A program made the translations under genes and the position numbers. Under the pieces are notes generated by a model. The model was not told where the DNA came from. It searched no databases and saw only the letters and a program-made list of their open reading frames with translations. Below are positions 48,340 to 56,239 of a stretch of DNA of 64,000 nucleotides, piece by piece. Every line of letters begins with the position of its first letter. Within the stretch, counting starts at the first letter, position 1. This stretch comes from Microbacterium sp. BR1 (GTDB lineage: Bacteria > Actinomycetota > Actinomycetes > Actinomycetales > Microbacteriaceae), in assembly GCF_002812725.1 (NCBI RefSeq), contig NZ_NMUN01000004.1:496001-560000 (forward strand), in the 5' to 3' direction.

Positions 48340-48500
48340 CTGCACACCCCTCCCGCGTCGGCATCCGCTCGCCCGAACGCACGACTGACCACGATAGACG
48401 ACCCCGCGGACACCCGCCCTCCACGGCTTGCGCGTGGACAGGCGGGTGGTGTCAGGACCGCGCGGTATGGTCGGGAACGGCCGACAAGCGAGGAGGTTCG

Positions 48501-49367
48501 ATGCCCGATCACGAGAGCACATCCGAGAACGCAACCGACGCAGCGGGTCAGCCGACGCATCCGTGGAGGCGATTCGTCGCGATCGGCGACTCGTTCACCG
48601 AGGGTGTCGGCGACCCCGAACCGCGGCTCGAGGGGGGCTACCGCGGATGGGCTGATCGCGTCGCCGAGGTGCTCGGATCGCAGGTCCCCGACTTCGCGTA
48701 CGCCAACCTGGCCGTGCGCGGACGCCTGATAGCCCCGATCGTCGCCGAACAGGTCGAACCCGCCCTCGCCCTCAAGCCGGACCTGATCACGTTCTGCGCG
48801 GGCGGCAACGACATCATCCGCCCGGGGGCCGACCCGGACGCGGTTGCCGCACAGTTCGAGGACGCTGTCGCGCGTCTGTCGCAGAGCGGCGCGACGATCG
48901 TCATCTTCACGGGGATCGATGTGCGTTGGCAACCGGTGTTCCGCACCATGCGCGGCAAGATCGCGATCTACAACGAGAATCTGCGCGCGATCGCCGACAG
49001 GTACGACTGCGTGGTCGCCGATCAGTGGGGATTGAAGGAGATCCAGGACGCGCGGTTCTTCGACGCGGATCGCTTGCACCTCAATCCCCTGGGGCACCAC
49101 GAGGTCGCACGCATGGTGCTGCGGACGCTCAACGTGCCGAACGACCTCGTGCACATGCAGCCCGACCCGCTGCCGACGACGACGTGGCGGACGGCTCGCG
49201 TCGGCGACCTGGTGTGGGCGCGGACGCACCTGGTTCCCTGGGTTCTGCGGCGCCTGCGACACCAGTCCTCGGGCGACAACATCAGCGCGAAACGCCCCCA
49301 ACCGCTGCCGATGACGGTTCTCGCGCCGGGGCAGGATCCAGACGCCCAGCCGAGGCAGACCGTCTAA
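48501..49367 (+). CDS. Cytosolic SGNH/GDSL-type esterase (second paralogue)
   Basis: 288 residues. RFVAIGDSFTEGVGD gives nucleophile Ser31, FCAGGNDIIRPGAD is block III and FDADRLHLNPLGHHE block V with catalytic Asp and His. It resembles the protein at 16335-17093 along its whole length but has a 22-residue N-terminal and a ~30-residue C-terminal extension. No signal peptide. ATG 48501 follows GAGGAGG. A TATGGT at 48465-48470 may be the -10. It converges with the TrmH-type methyltransferase gene. Confidence 0.88.
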   Translation: MPDHESTSENATDAAGQPTHPWRRFVAIGDSFTEGVGDPEPRLEGGYRGWADRVAEVLGSQVPDFAYANLAVRGRLIAPIVAEQVEPALALKPDLITFCAGGNDIIRPGADPDAVAAQFEDAVARLSQSGATIVIFTGIDVRWQPVFRTMRGKIAIYNENLRAIADRYDCVVADQWGLKEIQDARFFDADRLHLNPLGHHEVARMVLRTLNVPNDLVHMQPDPLPTTTWRTARVGDLVWARTHLVPWVLRRLRHQSSGDNISAKRPQPLPMTVLAPGQDPDAQPRQTV

Positions 49368-49404
49368 CCCGTCGAGGATTCGGTCGGAGCCGCCGTCGAG
49401 GCCG

Positions 49405-50229
49405 TCAGGAGCGGATGCGCAGGGCCCAGAACGCGACCGCGCTCGCGGCCGCGACGTTGAGCGAATCGATGCCCCCGGCCATGGGGATCGTCACGATCGA
49501 ATCGGCCGCCGCGATCGCCTGACGCGAGAGACCATCGCCCTCCGCGCCGAGCACGACGGCCACACGATCGGGCGGATCGGCGGCGAAGTCATCGAGCGAG
49601 ACGGCGTCGTCCGCCAGAGCGAGCGCAGCGATGTGGAACCCGGCCTCGTGCAGCAGCTCGGCCCCCTCGCGCCAGGCCGGCAGGCGGGTCCAGGGCACCT
49701 GGAACACGGTCCCCATGCTGACCCGGATGCTTCGTCGGTAGAGCGGATCGGCGCATCGCGGCGAGACGAGCACGGCATCCGCTGCCATACCCGCCGCCGC
49801 CCGGAATACGGCCCCGACGTTCGTGTGGTCGACCAGGTCCTCGAGCACGACGACACGGCGGGCCTGCGCGAGGAGCTCGCGCACCGGTGGGGTGACGGGC
49901 CGATGCATCGAGGCGAGCAGACCGCGGTGGACGGCATAGCCCGTGACCGCCTCGGCCAGCTCGGCATCGACGACGTAGACAGGCGTCGCCAGAGACTCCG
50001 CACCGAGCTCGTCACGCAGCAGGCGCTCGACCTCATCGAGCCACTTCTCCTGGGTCAGCACCGAGCGGGGTCGATGCCCGGCGGCGAGGGCGCGCGCCAG
50101 AACCTTCGCGGATTCCGCCAGGTACAGCCCACCCGCGGGCTCGAGCACCCTGCGCAGAGCGACGTCGGTCAGATCGCGGTAGTCCGCCAGGCGCGGGTCC
50201 GAAGCATCCGTCACGCGCTCGACTGTCAC
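49405..50229 (-). CDS. TrmH/SpoU-family RNA methyltransferase
   Basis: 274 residues: an N-terminal substrate-binding domain (~1-115) and the SPOUT knot domain with VVVLEDLVDHTNVGAVFRAA (motif 1, Asn), VLVSPRCADPLY and the C-terminal knot VTIPMAGGIDSLNVAAASAVAFWAL. It should 2'-O-methylate a ribose in tRNA or rRNA; the target is not clear. The GTG at 50229 is six bases from a -10-like TAGGTT on the minus strand. Confidence 0.9.
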   Translation of the reverse strand: MTVERVTDASDPRLADYRDLTDVALRRVLEPAGGLYLAESAKVLARALAAGHRPRSVLTQEKWLDEVERLLRDELGAESLATPVYVVDAELAEAVTGYAVHRGLLASMHRPVTPPVRELLAQARRVVVLEDLVDHTNVGAVFRAAAGMAADAVLVSPRCADPLYRRSIRVSMGTVFQVPWTRLPAWREGAELLHEAGFHIAALALADDAVSLDDFAADPPDRVAVVLGAEGDGLSRQAIAAADSIVTIPMAGGIDSLNVAAASAVAFWALRIRS

Positions 50230-50241
50230 GATCCCAACCTA
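50230..50241 (-). promoter_or_regulatory. Leaderless -10 box of the TrmH-type gene (TAGGTT)
   Basis: Complement of 50236-50241 reads TAGGTT, six bases before the GTG at 50229. Confidence 0.45.
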
Positions 50242-50282
50242 CCGACCGTGTGGACCCTGTCCTGCTCAAGCTCTGCCCTCGA

Positions 50283-50299
50283 TATGATGGATTCATCAT
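50283..50299 (+). promoter_or_regulatory. Promoter/operator of the ArsR-SulP unit
   Basis: TATGAT at 50283-50288 is nine bases before ATG 50298, a leaderless arrangement. A palindrome ATGATG-GATT-CATCAT (50284-50299) covers the -10 and the first two bases of the start codon. An ArsR dimer bound there would block both transcription and the 5' end, so autorepression is likely. Confidence 0.6.
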
Positions 50300-50663
50300 G
50301 CCACTATCCCCCGCACAGCGCCCGCTCTACGAGGTCAAGGCCGGGCTCTTCAAGGGCCTGTCGCACCCGCTCCGGATTCGGATGCTCGAGCTCCTCGCCG
50401 ACGGCGGCGAACACACCGTCGCGTATCTGCAGACGAGCACGGGCCTCGAGGCATCCCACCTCTCGCAACACCTGTCGGTCCTGCGCCGCCACCGCCTGGT
50501 GACGTCCGAACGCCGGGGAAGCAATGTCTACTACCGCCTCGCGGACCCCGAGGTCGCCGAACTCCTGGCCGTTGCCCGCCGGCTCCTGGCGACGCTGGTC
50601 GCCGAGGACGGCGCGCGTGCGGACGATGTCGCCGACCTGCCCGCGTTCGGCGCGTCCGCATGA
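50298..50663 (+). CDS. ArsR-family winged-helix regulator
   Basis: 121 residues: a compact ArsR helix-turn-helix (LSHPLRIRMLELLADG, ASHLSQHLSVLRRHRLV, NVYYRLADPEVAELLAV). No CxC-type metal site is visible in the DNA-binding helix, so it is not an evident arsenic or cadmium sensor. Its stop overlaps the SulP start by 4 bp (ATGA), so it probably controls that transporter in response to an unknown signal. ATG 50298 coincides with a leaderless -10. Confidence 0.87.
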   Translation: MPLSPAQRPLYEVKAGLFKGLSHPLRIRMLELLADGGEHTVAYLQTSTGLEASHLSQHLSVLRRHRLVTSERRGSNVYYRLADPEVAELLAVARRLLATLVAEDGARADDVADLPAFGASA

Positions 50664-52300
50664 GACGAGCGTTGCGAGCCATCCGCTCCCTGCTGCCCAC
50701 GCGCGATGACTACCGAGGTGTGCGGACCAGTTGGCGGCGTGACCTGCTCGCGGGGGTCACGGTCGGCATCGTCGCCCTGCCGCTCGCTCTCGGGTTCGGG
50801 ATCTCGTCGGGTGCGGGCGCCGCGGCGGGACTCATCACGGCAATCGTCGCCGGCGTCGTCGCGGCGGTCTTCGGCGGCTCGAACGTCCAGGTGTCGGGAC
50901 CGACCGGCGCGATGGTGGTCGTCCTCGCGCCGATCGTCGCCGCACACGGCATCGGCGCCGTCGCCGTCGTCAGCCTCATGGCGGGCCTCATCGTCGTCGT
51001 CGCCGGTATCTCGCGGCTCGGGCGCGCCGTCTCGTTCATCCCATGGCCGGTCATCGAGGGCTTCACGCTCGGCATCGCCGTCATCATCTTCGTGCAGCAG
51101 GTACCCGCGTTGACCGGACCCGCGACGCACGGTGGATCGCACACGAACGTCATCCTCGCGGCGTTCGACTCCCTCGCCTCAGCGGATCTGGGTTACCTGG
51201 TCTGGGCGCTGGGAGCCGTCGTCATCGTCGCCGCCTGCATGCTCGTCCTCCCCCGGCTGCATCCGGCGATCCCCGGATCGCTCGTGGGTGTCTTCGTCGT
51301 GACGCTCCTCACCCTCGTCGTGGCGGATCCGCTCGCCGTGATCGGCGTGCTCCCCGCATCCCTTCCGGCACCGAGCCTGCCGAGCCTCGACCCCGGCGTC
51401 TTGTCGAGCCTGCTGCTGCCCGCGCTCACGGTCGCCGCACTCGCCGCGATCGAGTCGCTGCTCTCGGCGCGCGTCGCGGCCTCGCTCGCAGACACCGGCC
51501 CGTACGACCCCGACCGCGAACTCGTCGGACAGGGTCTGGCGTCGATCGGATCGGGACTCTTCGGCGGGATGCCCGCTACCGGCGCCATCGCCCGTACCGC
51601 CGTCAATGTTCGGGCAGGGGCACGCTCGCGACTCGCCGCGGTGACCCACGCGCTCGTGCTACTGCTCGTCGTGGTCGCGGTCGCCGGTCCCGTCGGAGCC
51701 ATCCCGTTGGCCGCTCTCTCGGGTGTGTTGATGGTCACGGCGATCCGGATGATCCATCTGGCGACCGCGCGTTCGATCCTGCGTTCGACGCGCGCGGATG
51801 CGATCGCGTACATCGTCACCGCGGTCGTGACGGTCTCGGTCGATCTGATCGTGGCCGTCGTGATCGGAATGATCGTCGCCGCGATCTTCGCCCTCCGCGG
51901 GTTGTCGCGGGCGACGGGGGTCAGTCGGGAACCCATCGCCGGAGAGCCGCAACCGGGTGATGAGCGCATCGCCGTCATCCGCCTCGACGGTCCGCTCTTC
52001 TTCGCGGCCGCCGACCGGGTGCTGGCAGAGGTCACGTCCCTCGACGATGTCTCGGTGGTGGTGCTGCGGATGTCGCAGCTGGAGCTCGTCGACGCGACCG
52101 GCGCCCACGTGCTCGGCGAGATCGTGCAGCAGCTCGAGCGCCGCGGCGTCACCGTGCTGATCAAGGGCGTCCGCGAAGGGCATGTCGAACTGTTCCGCAC
52201 CGTCGGCGTGCTGGGGTCGCTCCGCCACCAGAATCACCTGTTCGTCGACCTTCCCTCGGCGATCGCCCATGCGCGCAGCCACGTGCTCCGCGAGTCCTGA
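50660..52300 (+). CDS. SulP-family anion transporter with STAS domain
   Basis: 546 residues. The transmembrane part (residues ~25-420) has the SulP signature VTVGIVALPLALGFGISSGAGAAAG and the conserved GSNVQVSGPTGAMV. The last ~110 residues are a STAS domain (IAVIRLDGPLFFAAADRVLAEV, VVVLRMSQLELVDATGAHVLGEI in pieces). Family members carry sulfate, bicarbonate or other anions. It is coupled to an ArsR regulator, an arrangement seen in other actinobacteria. Substrate not predictable; no carbonic anhydrase fused or adjacent. Confidence 0.9.
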   Translation: MRRALRAIRSLLPTRDDYRGVRTSWRRDLLAGVTVGIVALPLALGFGISSGAGAAAGLITAIVAGVVAAVFGGSNVQVSGPTGAMVVVLAPIVAAHGIGAVAVVSLMAGLIVVVAGISRLGRAVSFIPWPVIEGFTLGIAVIIFVQQVPALTGPATHGGSHTNVILAAFDSLASADLGYLVWALGAVVIVAACMLVLPRLHPAIPGSLVGVFVVTLLTLVVADPLAVIGVLPASLPAPSLPSLDPGVLSSLLLPALTVAALAAIESLLSARVAASLADTGPYDPDRELVGQGLASIGSGLFGGMPATGAIARTAVNVRAGARSRLAAVTHALVLLLVVVAVAGPVGAIPLAALSGVLMVTAIRMIHLATARSILRSTRADAIAYIVTAVVTVSVDLIVAVVIGMIVAAIFALRGLSRATGVSREPIAGEPQPGDERIAVIRLDGPLFFAAADRVLAEVTSLDDVSVVVLRMSQLELVDATGAHVLGEIVQQLERRGVTVLIKGVREGHVELFRTVGVLGSLRHQNHLFVDLPSAIAHARSHVLRES

Positions 52301-52341
52301 GGCCCCACACCGCCGGGGAGCGGTCACGTCGCGCACGTCAG

Positions 52342-52353
52342 TAGGCTGGACGG
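52342..52353 (+). promoter_or_regulatory. -10 box before the pepN upstream ORF (TAGGCT)
   Basis: TAGGCT at 52342-52347 is six bases before the ATG at 52354, the same geometry as the leaderless promoters elsewhere here, but that ATG opens a short frame rather than pepN. Confidence 0.5.
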
Positions 52354-52410
52354 ATGCCGCGGGCGCCAGCCGCGCGTGCGGCACCCATCGCCCACGACCC
52401 ACGGGAGTAA
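52354..52410 (+). CDS. Putative leaderless 18-codon ORF upstream of pepN
   Basis: ATG 52354 to TAA 52408-52410 encodes MPRAPAARAAPIAHDPRE, out of frame with pepN. It begins six bases after a -10 box, so it should be the first thing translated. The pepN Shine-Dalgarno GGGAG (52403-52407) lies within its last codons, and it stops four bases before GTG 52415, allowing re-initiation. The peptide is Pro/Arg/Ala-rich. I infer a coupling or attenuation role. Confidence 0.45.
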   Translation: MPRAPAARAAPIAHDPRE

Positions 52411-52414
52411 CGCT

Positions 52415-54961
52415 GTGCCTGGAGAGAACCTCACCCGCATCGAGGCGCAGGAGCGCCGCGCCGTCGTCGAAACGCACGAGTACGAGGTGACGCTCGACCT
52501 CACGCGCGGAGCCGAGGTCTTCGGCTCCCGCACGGTCGTCCGATTCACGGGCACGGAGGGCGCCGGCACGTTCATCGACCTGATCGCGCGGGACGTCCGC
52601 GAGATCACCCTGAACGGCCGCTCGATCGACCCGACCACGGCCTTCGCCGACTCGCGCATCGCACTGACGGGTCTCGAGCGCGACAACGAGCTCGTGATCG
52701 ACGCCGACTGCCTGTACACGAACACGGGTGAGGGCCTGCACCGATTCGTCGACCCGGTCGACGGCGAGGTCTATCTCTACTCGCAGTTCGAGGTCCCCGA
52801 CTCGCGCCGCATGTACGCGGTGTTCGAGCAGCCCGACCTCAAGGCCACGTTCCGGTTCACGGTCACGGCGCCCGAGCCGTGGGCCGTCGTCTCGAACTCC
52901 CCCACCCCCGAACCGAAGCGGCACGGCGACGGCACGGCCACGTGGTCGTTCGAGCCGACCCCTCGCATCTCGTCGTACATCACGGCCCTCATCGCCGGCC
53001 CCTACGAGTCGACGTTCTCGCAGCTGACGAGCGCCTCGGGCCGGGTCATCCCGCTCGGGATCTACGGCCGCAAGAGCCTCTGGCAGCACCTCGACACCGA
53101 CTACGTCTTCGAGAAGACGCGCCAGGGCTTCGCCTACTACGAGGAGAAGTTCGACTTCCCCTACCCGTTCGCCAAGTACGACCAGCTCTTCGTGCCCGAG
53201 TTCAACGCCGGCGCCATGGAGAACGCGGGGGCCGTCACCTTCACCGAGACGTACGTCTTCCGCAGCAAGGTGACGGATGCGGTCAAGGAGCGCCGCGTCG
53301 TCACGATCCTGCACGAGCTCGCCCACATGTGGTTCGGCGACCTCGTGACGATGAAGTGGTGGAACGACCTGTGGCTCAACGAGTCGTTCGCGGAGTGGGC
53401 GTCGACCATCGCCACGGCCGAGGCCACCGAGTGGACCGAGGCATGGACGACCTTCAACGCCATGGAGAAGACCTGGGCGTACCGCCAGGACCAGCTGCCC
53501 TCGACGCACCCCGTCGTCGCCGAGATCCGCGACCTCGACGACGTGCAGGTCAACTTCGACGGCATCACCTACGCCAAGGGCGGGTCCGTCCTCAAGCAGC
53601 TCGCCGCCTGGGTCGGCATCGAGAAGTTCTTCGCGGGCGTCGCGGCGTACTTCGACAAGCACCAGTGGGGCAACACCGAGGTCGGCGACCTGCTCGTCGA
53701 GCTCGAGAAGACCAGTGGTCGCGAGCTCGGATCGTGGGCCAAGCTGTGGCTCGAGACATCCGGTGTCAACACGCTCACCCCGGTGATCGAGGAGGACGCG
53801 GACGGCACCATCACGCGCTTCGCGATCGCGCAGACCGCCGCGGCCGACTACCCGACGATTCGCCCGCACCGCCTCGGCGTCGGCTTCTACGCGCTCGAGA
53901 ACGGCGCGCTGAAGCGGGTGCACAAGGTCGAGCTCGACGTCGACGGCGAACTCACGGAGGTTCCTGAGCTCGCCGGGCTCGCGCGTCCCGACCTCGTTCT
54001 CTTGAACGACGACGACCTGGCGTACGCCAAGATCCGCCTCGACGAGCGTTCGCTGGGCACCGCGATCGCCCATCTGCGCGACATCGCCGATCCCCTCGCC
54101 CGCTCGCTCGTGTGGGGCGCGGCGTGGGATCAGACGCGGGATGCCGAGGCCTCCGCGACCGACTACGTCGACCTCGTCCTGCTCAACATCGGATCCGAGA
54201 CCGAGTCGACGACCGTGCGCACGACGCTCGCCCAGTTGCAGCTCGCCGCGAACTCGTACGTCGCACCGTCGAAGCGGAAGGCGACCCGCGAGCGGGTTGC
54301 GGACGGTCTGTGGGCGCTCGCAGGTCAGGCCGAGCCCGGCAGCGACAGCCAGCTGCAGTTCGTGACGGCATTCGCCACCGCGGCCTCGACGGCGACGCAG
54401 TGGGAGCAGGTGCGCCGTCTGCGGGACGGCGAGACCGTGCTCGAGGGACTCGAGATCGACACGGACCTGTCGTGGCAGCTGCTGATCTCGCTCGCGGCCG
54501 GAGGTTTCGCCACGGCGCGTCACATCGAGGACGCTCTCGCCCAAGACAACACGTCGAAGGGGGGCGAGTTGGCCGCGCAGGCCAAGGCCGCCCTGCCGAA
54601 CGCCGAGGCGAAGCTCGCGGCCTGGGACTCGCTCGTCGTGCGCTCGGACCAGCCGAACACGATCGTGCGTTCGACGGCGCTCGGTTTCACGCATCCGGCC
54701 GGCGTCGAGCTTCTCGAAGAGTTCGTGAAGCCGTACTTCGAGATGCTGCTGCCCATCTGGAACGCCCGCAGCTACCAGATCGCGCAGTACCTGATTACGG
54801 GTCTGTACCCCGCACCGCTGGCGAACGCCGCGCTGCGCGATGCGACCGTCGCCTGGCTCGACACGAATGCGGATGCCCCGGCGGCGCTGCGGCGTCTGGT
54901 GCAGGAGAACCTCGCCGGAGTCGAGCGCGCCATCGCGGTGCAGGAGCGCGACGCGGCCTGA
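52415..54961 (+). CDS. pepN: Aminopeptidase N
   Basis: 848 residues, M1 zinc aminopeptidase that removes N-terminal residues from peptides. The substrate motif GAMEN is near 266-270, HELAHMWFGDLVTMKWW with the zinc HExxH begins at His300, and the third ligand Glu lies in NESFAEW. The C-terminal ERAP-like helical domain fills the last ~350 residues. GTG 52415 has GGGAG at seven bases. A short upstream ORF precedes it. The gene stands alone after SulP and is followed by a repeat-rich region. Confidence 0.95.
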   Translation: MPGENLTRIEAQERRAVVETHEYEVTLDLTRGAEVFGSRTVVRFTGTEGAGTFIDLIARDVREITLNGRSIDPTTAFADSRIALTGLERDNELVIDADCLYTNTGEGLHRFVDPVDGEVYLYSQFEVPDSRRMYAVFEQPDLKATFRFTVTAPEPWAVVSNSPTPEPKRHGDGTATWSFEPTPRISSYITALIAGPYESTFSQLTSASGRVIPLGIYGRKSLWQHLDTDYVFEKTRQGFAYYEEKFDFPYPFAKYDQLFVPEFNAGAMENAGAVTFTETYVFRSKVTDAVKERRVVTILHELAHMWFGDLVTMKWWNDLWLNESFAEWASTIATAEATEWTEAWTTFNAMEKTWAYRQDQLPSTHPVVAEIRDLDDVQVNFDGITYAKGGSVLKQLAAWVGIEKFFAGVAAYFDKHQWGNTEVGDLLVELEKTSGRELGSWAKLWLETSGVNTLTPVIEEDADGTITRFAIAQTAAADYPTIRPHRLGVGFYALENGALKRVHKVELDVDGELTEVPELAGLARPDLVLLNDDDLAYAKIRLDERSLGTAIAHLRDIADPLARSLVWGAAWDQTRDAEASATDYVDLVLLNIGSETESTTVRTTLAQLQLAANSYVAPSKRKATRERVADGLWALAGQAEPGSDSQLQFVTAFATAASTATQWEQVRRLRDGETVLEGLEIDTDLSWQLLISLAAGGFATARHIEDALAQDNTSKGGELAAQAKAALPNAEAKLAAWDSLVVRSDQPNTIVRSTALGFTHPAGVELLEEFVKPYFEMLLPIWNARSYQIAQYLITGLYPAPLANAALRDATVAWLDTNADAPAALRRLVQENLAGVERAIAVQERDAA

Positions 54962-54971
54962 GGTCGCCCAC

Positions 54972-55030
54972 TCACGCAACTGACGCAACTGACGCAACTG
55001 ATGCACGTCACGCGAGTCACGCACGTCACC
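54972..55030 (+). repeat. Degenerate 9-bp tandem repeat
   Basis: Six consecutive 9-base units (TCACGCAAC, TGACGCAAC twice, TGATGCACG, TCACGCGAG, TCACGCACG) and a partial seventh follow the pepN stop. The consensus is roughly TSACGCAMS. It shows slippage-type expansion with later drift. Confidence 0.75.
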
Positions 55031-55049
55031 GGGCGTCAACACGCGACTC

Positions 55050-55109
55050 GGGGCGTCGAAGCACCGTTGGGGCGTGGGATCCCACGCCCCAACGGGATTT
55101 CGACGCCCC
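55050..55109. repeat. 60-bp palindrome after pepN
   Basis: An inner perfect palindrome at 55064-55095 (half-site CCGTTGGGGCGTGGGA) is flanked by matching outer arms GGGGCGTCGAA (55050-55060) and TTCGACGCCCC (55099-55109), with three unpaired bases between inner and outer parts on each side. Folded, it gives a 27-bp stem. No T-tract follows, so it is not a standard terminator. Confidence 0.8.
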
Positions 55110-55113
55110 AGGG

Positions 55114-55196
55114 ACGTACTTCTCGCGCCCCAAGTTCGTCCTTCAAGCGCTTCGGGTGTGGAGTTCTCGCGCCCCGGGTGTGGAGTTCTGGCGCCC
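55114..55196 (+). repeat. Direct repeats ending in GCGCCCC
   Basis: A 22-base unit CGGGTGTGGAGTTCTCGCGC(CC) at 55153-55174 is repeated at 55175-55196 with one change (C to G). A third partial copy, ACGTACTTCTCGCGCCCC, lies at 55114-55131. The GCGCCCC ends are the same sequence that caps the neighbouring palindrome, so palindrome and repeats form one element. Confidence 0.7.
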
Positions 55197-55241
55197 CCAG
55201 GTTGAGGCCGTGCGGTACCGAGGTACCACTCGGCAGCTCGG

Positions 55242-55281
55242 AAGAACCCTCGCCCGGCTGACGCGCCGCGGGAGGGTTCTT
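55242..55281. terminator. Hairpin just upstream of the ABC transporter gene
   Basis: AAGAACCCTC (55242-55251) pairs exactly with GAGGGTTCTT (55272-55281), followed by TCG. It may end transcripts from pepN. It directly abuts the -10 box of the ABC gene. Confidence 0.65.
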
Positions 55282-55284
55282 TCG

Positions 55285-55297
55285 TAGCGTGGAGCAC
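55285..55297 (+). promoter_or_regulatory. Leaderless -10 box of the ABC ATPase gene (TAGCGT)
   Basis: TAGCGT at 55285-55290 lies seven bases before ATG 55298. The hairpin at 55242-55281 occupies the -35 region. Confidence 0.45.
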
Positions 55298-56239
55298 ATG
55301 ATCGTTGCAGAGAATCTCAGCAAAGACTTCGGGGCCAAGCACGCCGTCTCGGATGTCAGCTTCACCGTCCAGCCCGGAAAGGTCACCGGATTCCTGGGGC
55401 CGAACGGCGCCGGCAAGTCCACCACGATGCGCATGATCGTCGGGCTCGACCGCCCCACGCATGGTCGCGTCACCGTCAACGGGCACGCCTACACGGGCAT
55501 GCACTCGCCGCTCACCGAGGTCGGCGTGCTGCTCGATGCGAAGGCCGTGCACACGGGCCGGAGCGCCAAGAACCACCTGCGTGCCATGGCGGCCACCCAC
55601 GGTATCCCCCGCTCGCGCGTCGACGAGGTGATCGAGATCACCGGTCTCGCGTCCGTCGCCAAGAAGCGCGCCGGAGGGTTCTCGCTCGGCATGGGGCAGC
55701 GCCTCGGTATCGCCGCGGCACTGCTCGGCAACCCGCACACGCTGATCCTCGACGAGCCGGTGAACGGCCTCGACCCCGAGGGTGTCCTGTGGGTACGGCG
55801 CTTCGTGCGCCACGCCGCGTCCGAGGGGCGGACCGTCCTGCTCTCGAGCCACCTGATGAGTGAGATGGCCGTCACGGCCGACCACATCATCGTGCTCGGT
55901 CGCGGCAAGGTGCTGGCAGATGCTCCCGTCGCCGACCTCGTCGCACAGTGGACCCAGCACTCCGTTCGCGTGCGCAGCCCCCACGCCACCGCACTCGCCG
56001 AGGCGCTCGCCGCTGACGGCGTGACCATCACGACCTCCGAGCCCGGGCTGCTCGACATCGTCGGCGTCACGGCATCGACGGTCGGCGATCTCGCGGCCGC
56101 CCGCGGGTTCGCGCTGCACGAGCTGACCCCCGCTTCCGGCACGCTCGAAGACGCATACCTGCGCCTGACGGGTGACTCCGTCGAATACAAGACCGTCGGG
56201 TACGACGCATCCGAGAGCACGAGCAAGGACTTCGCATGA
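55298..56239 (+). CDS. ABC transporter ATP-binding protein
   Basis: 313 residues: Walker A GPNGAGKS at 34-41, signature FSLGMGQRLGIA, Walker B LILDEPVNGLD and the switch His in LLSSHLMSEM, then a C-terminal ~80-residue domain found in drug and bacitracin-type exporters. ATG 55298 is preferred over GTG 55289, which would overlap the -10 box. It overlaps the permease gene by 4 bp and forms, with the following kinase and regulator, a four-gene sensing and export unit. Confidence 0.92.
   Translation: MIVAENLSKDFGAKHAVSDVSFTVQPGKVTGFLGPNGAGKSTTMRMIVGLDRPTHGRVTVNGHAYTGMHSPLTEVGVLLDAKAVHTGRSAKNHLRAMAATHGIPRSRVDEVIEITGLASVAKKRAGGFSLGMGQRLGIAAALLGNPHTLILDEPVNGLDPEGVLWVRRFVRHAASEGRTVLLSSHLMSEMAVTADHIIVLGRGKVLADAPVADLVAQWTQHSVRVRSPHATALAEALAADGVTITTSEPGLLDIVGVTASTVGDLAAARGFALHELTPASGTLEDAYLRLTGDSVEYKTVGYDASESTSKDFA

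Larger units (their letters stand above)
54962..55297. other. Repeat-rich intergenic region after pepN, no gene
   Basis: 336 bases without a credible gene. They hold a 9-bp tandem repeat, a 60-bp palindrome, a 22-bp direct repeat ending in GCGCCC, a terminator hairpin and a -10 box, each listed separately. Reading frames through it are shadows created by the repeats. Confidence 0.7.

Noticed and set aside
48473..48498. GGGAAC-N17-GTT as a second SigR-type promoter before the SGNH gene
   Set aside because: Spacing is 17 rather than 18-19 and transcription would start inside the start codon after deleting the clear GAGGAGG site from the mRNA.
51659..56119. Minus-strand open frame of 1486 codons
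   Set aside because: It runs antisense through SulP, pepN and the ABC gene. Its length is a by-product of high third-position GC in those genes; the sequence is Arg/His/Gly-rich and matches no family.
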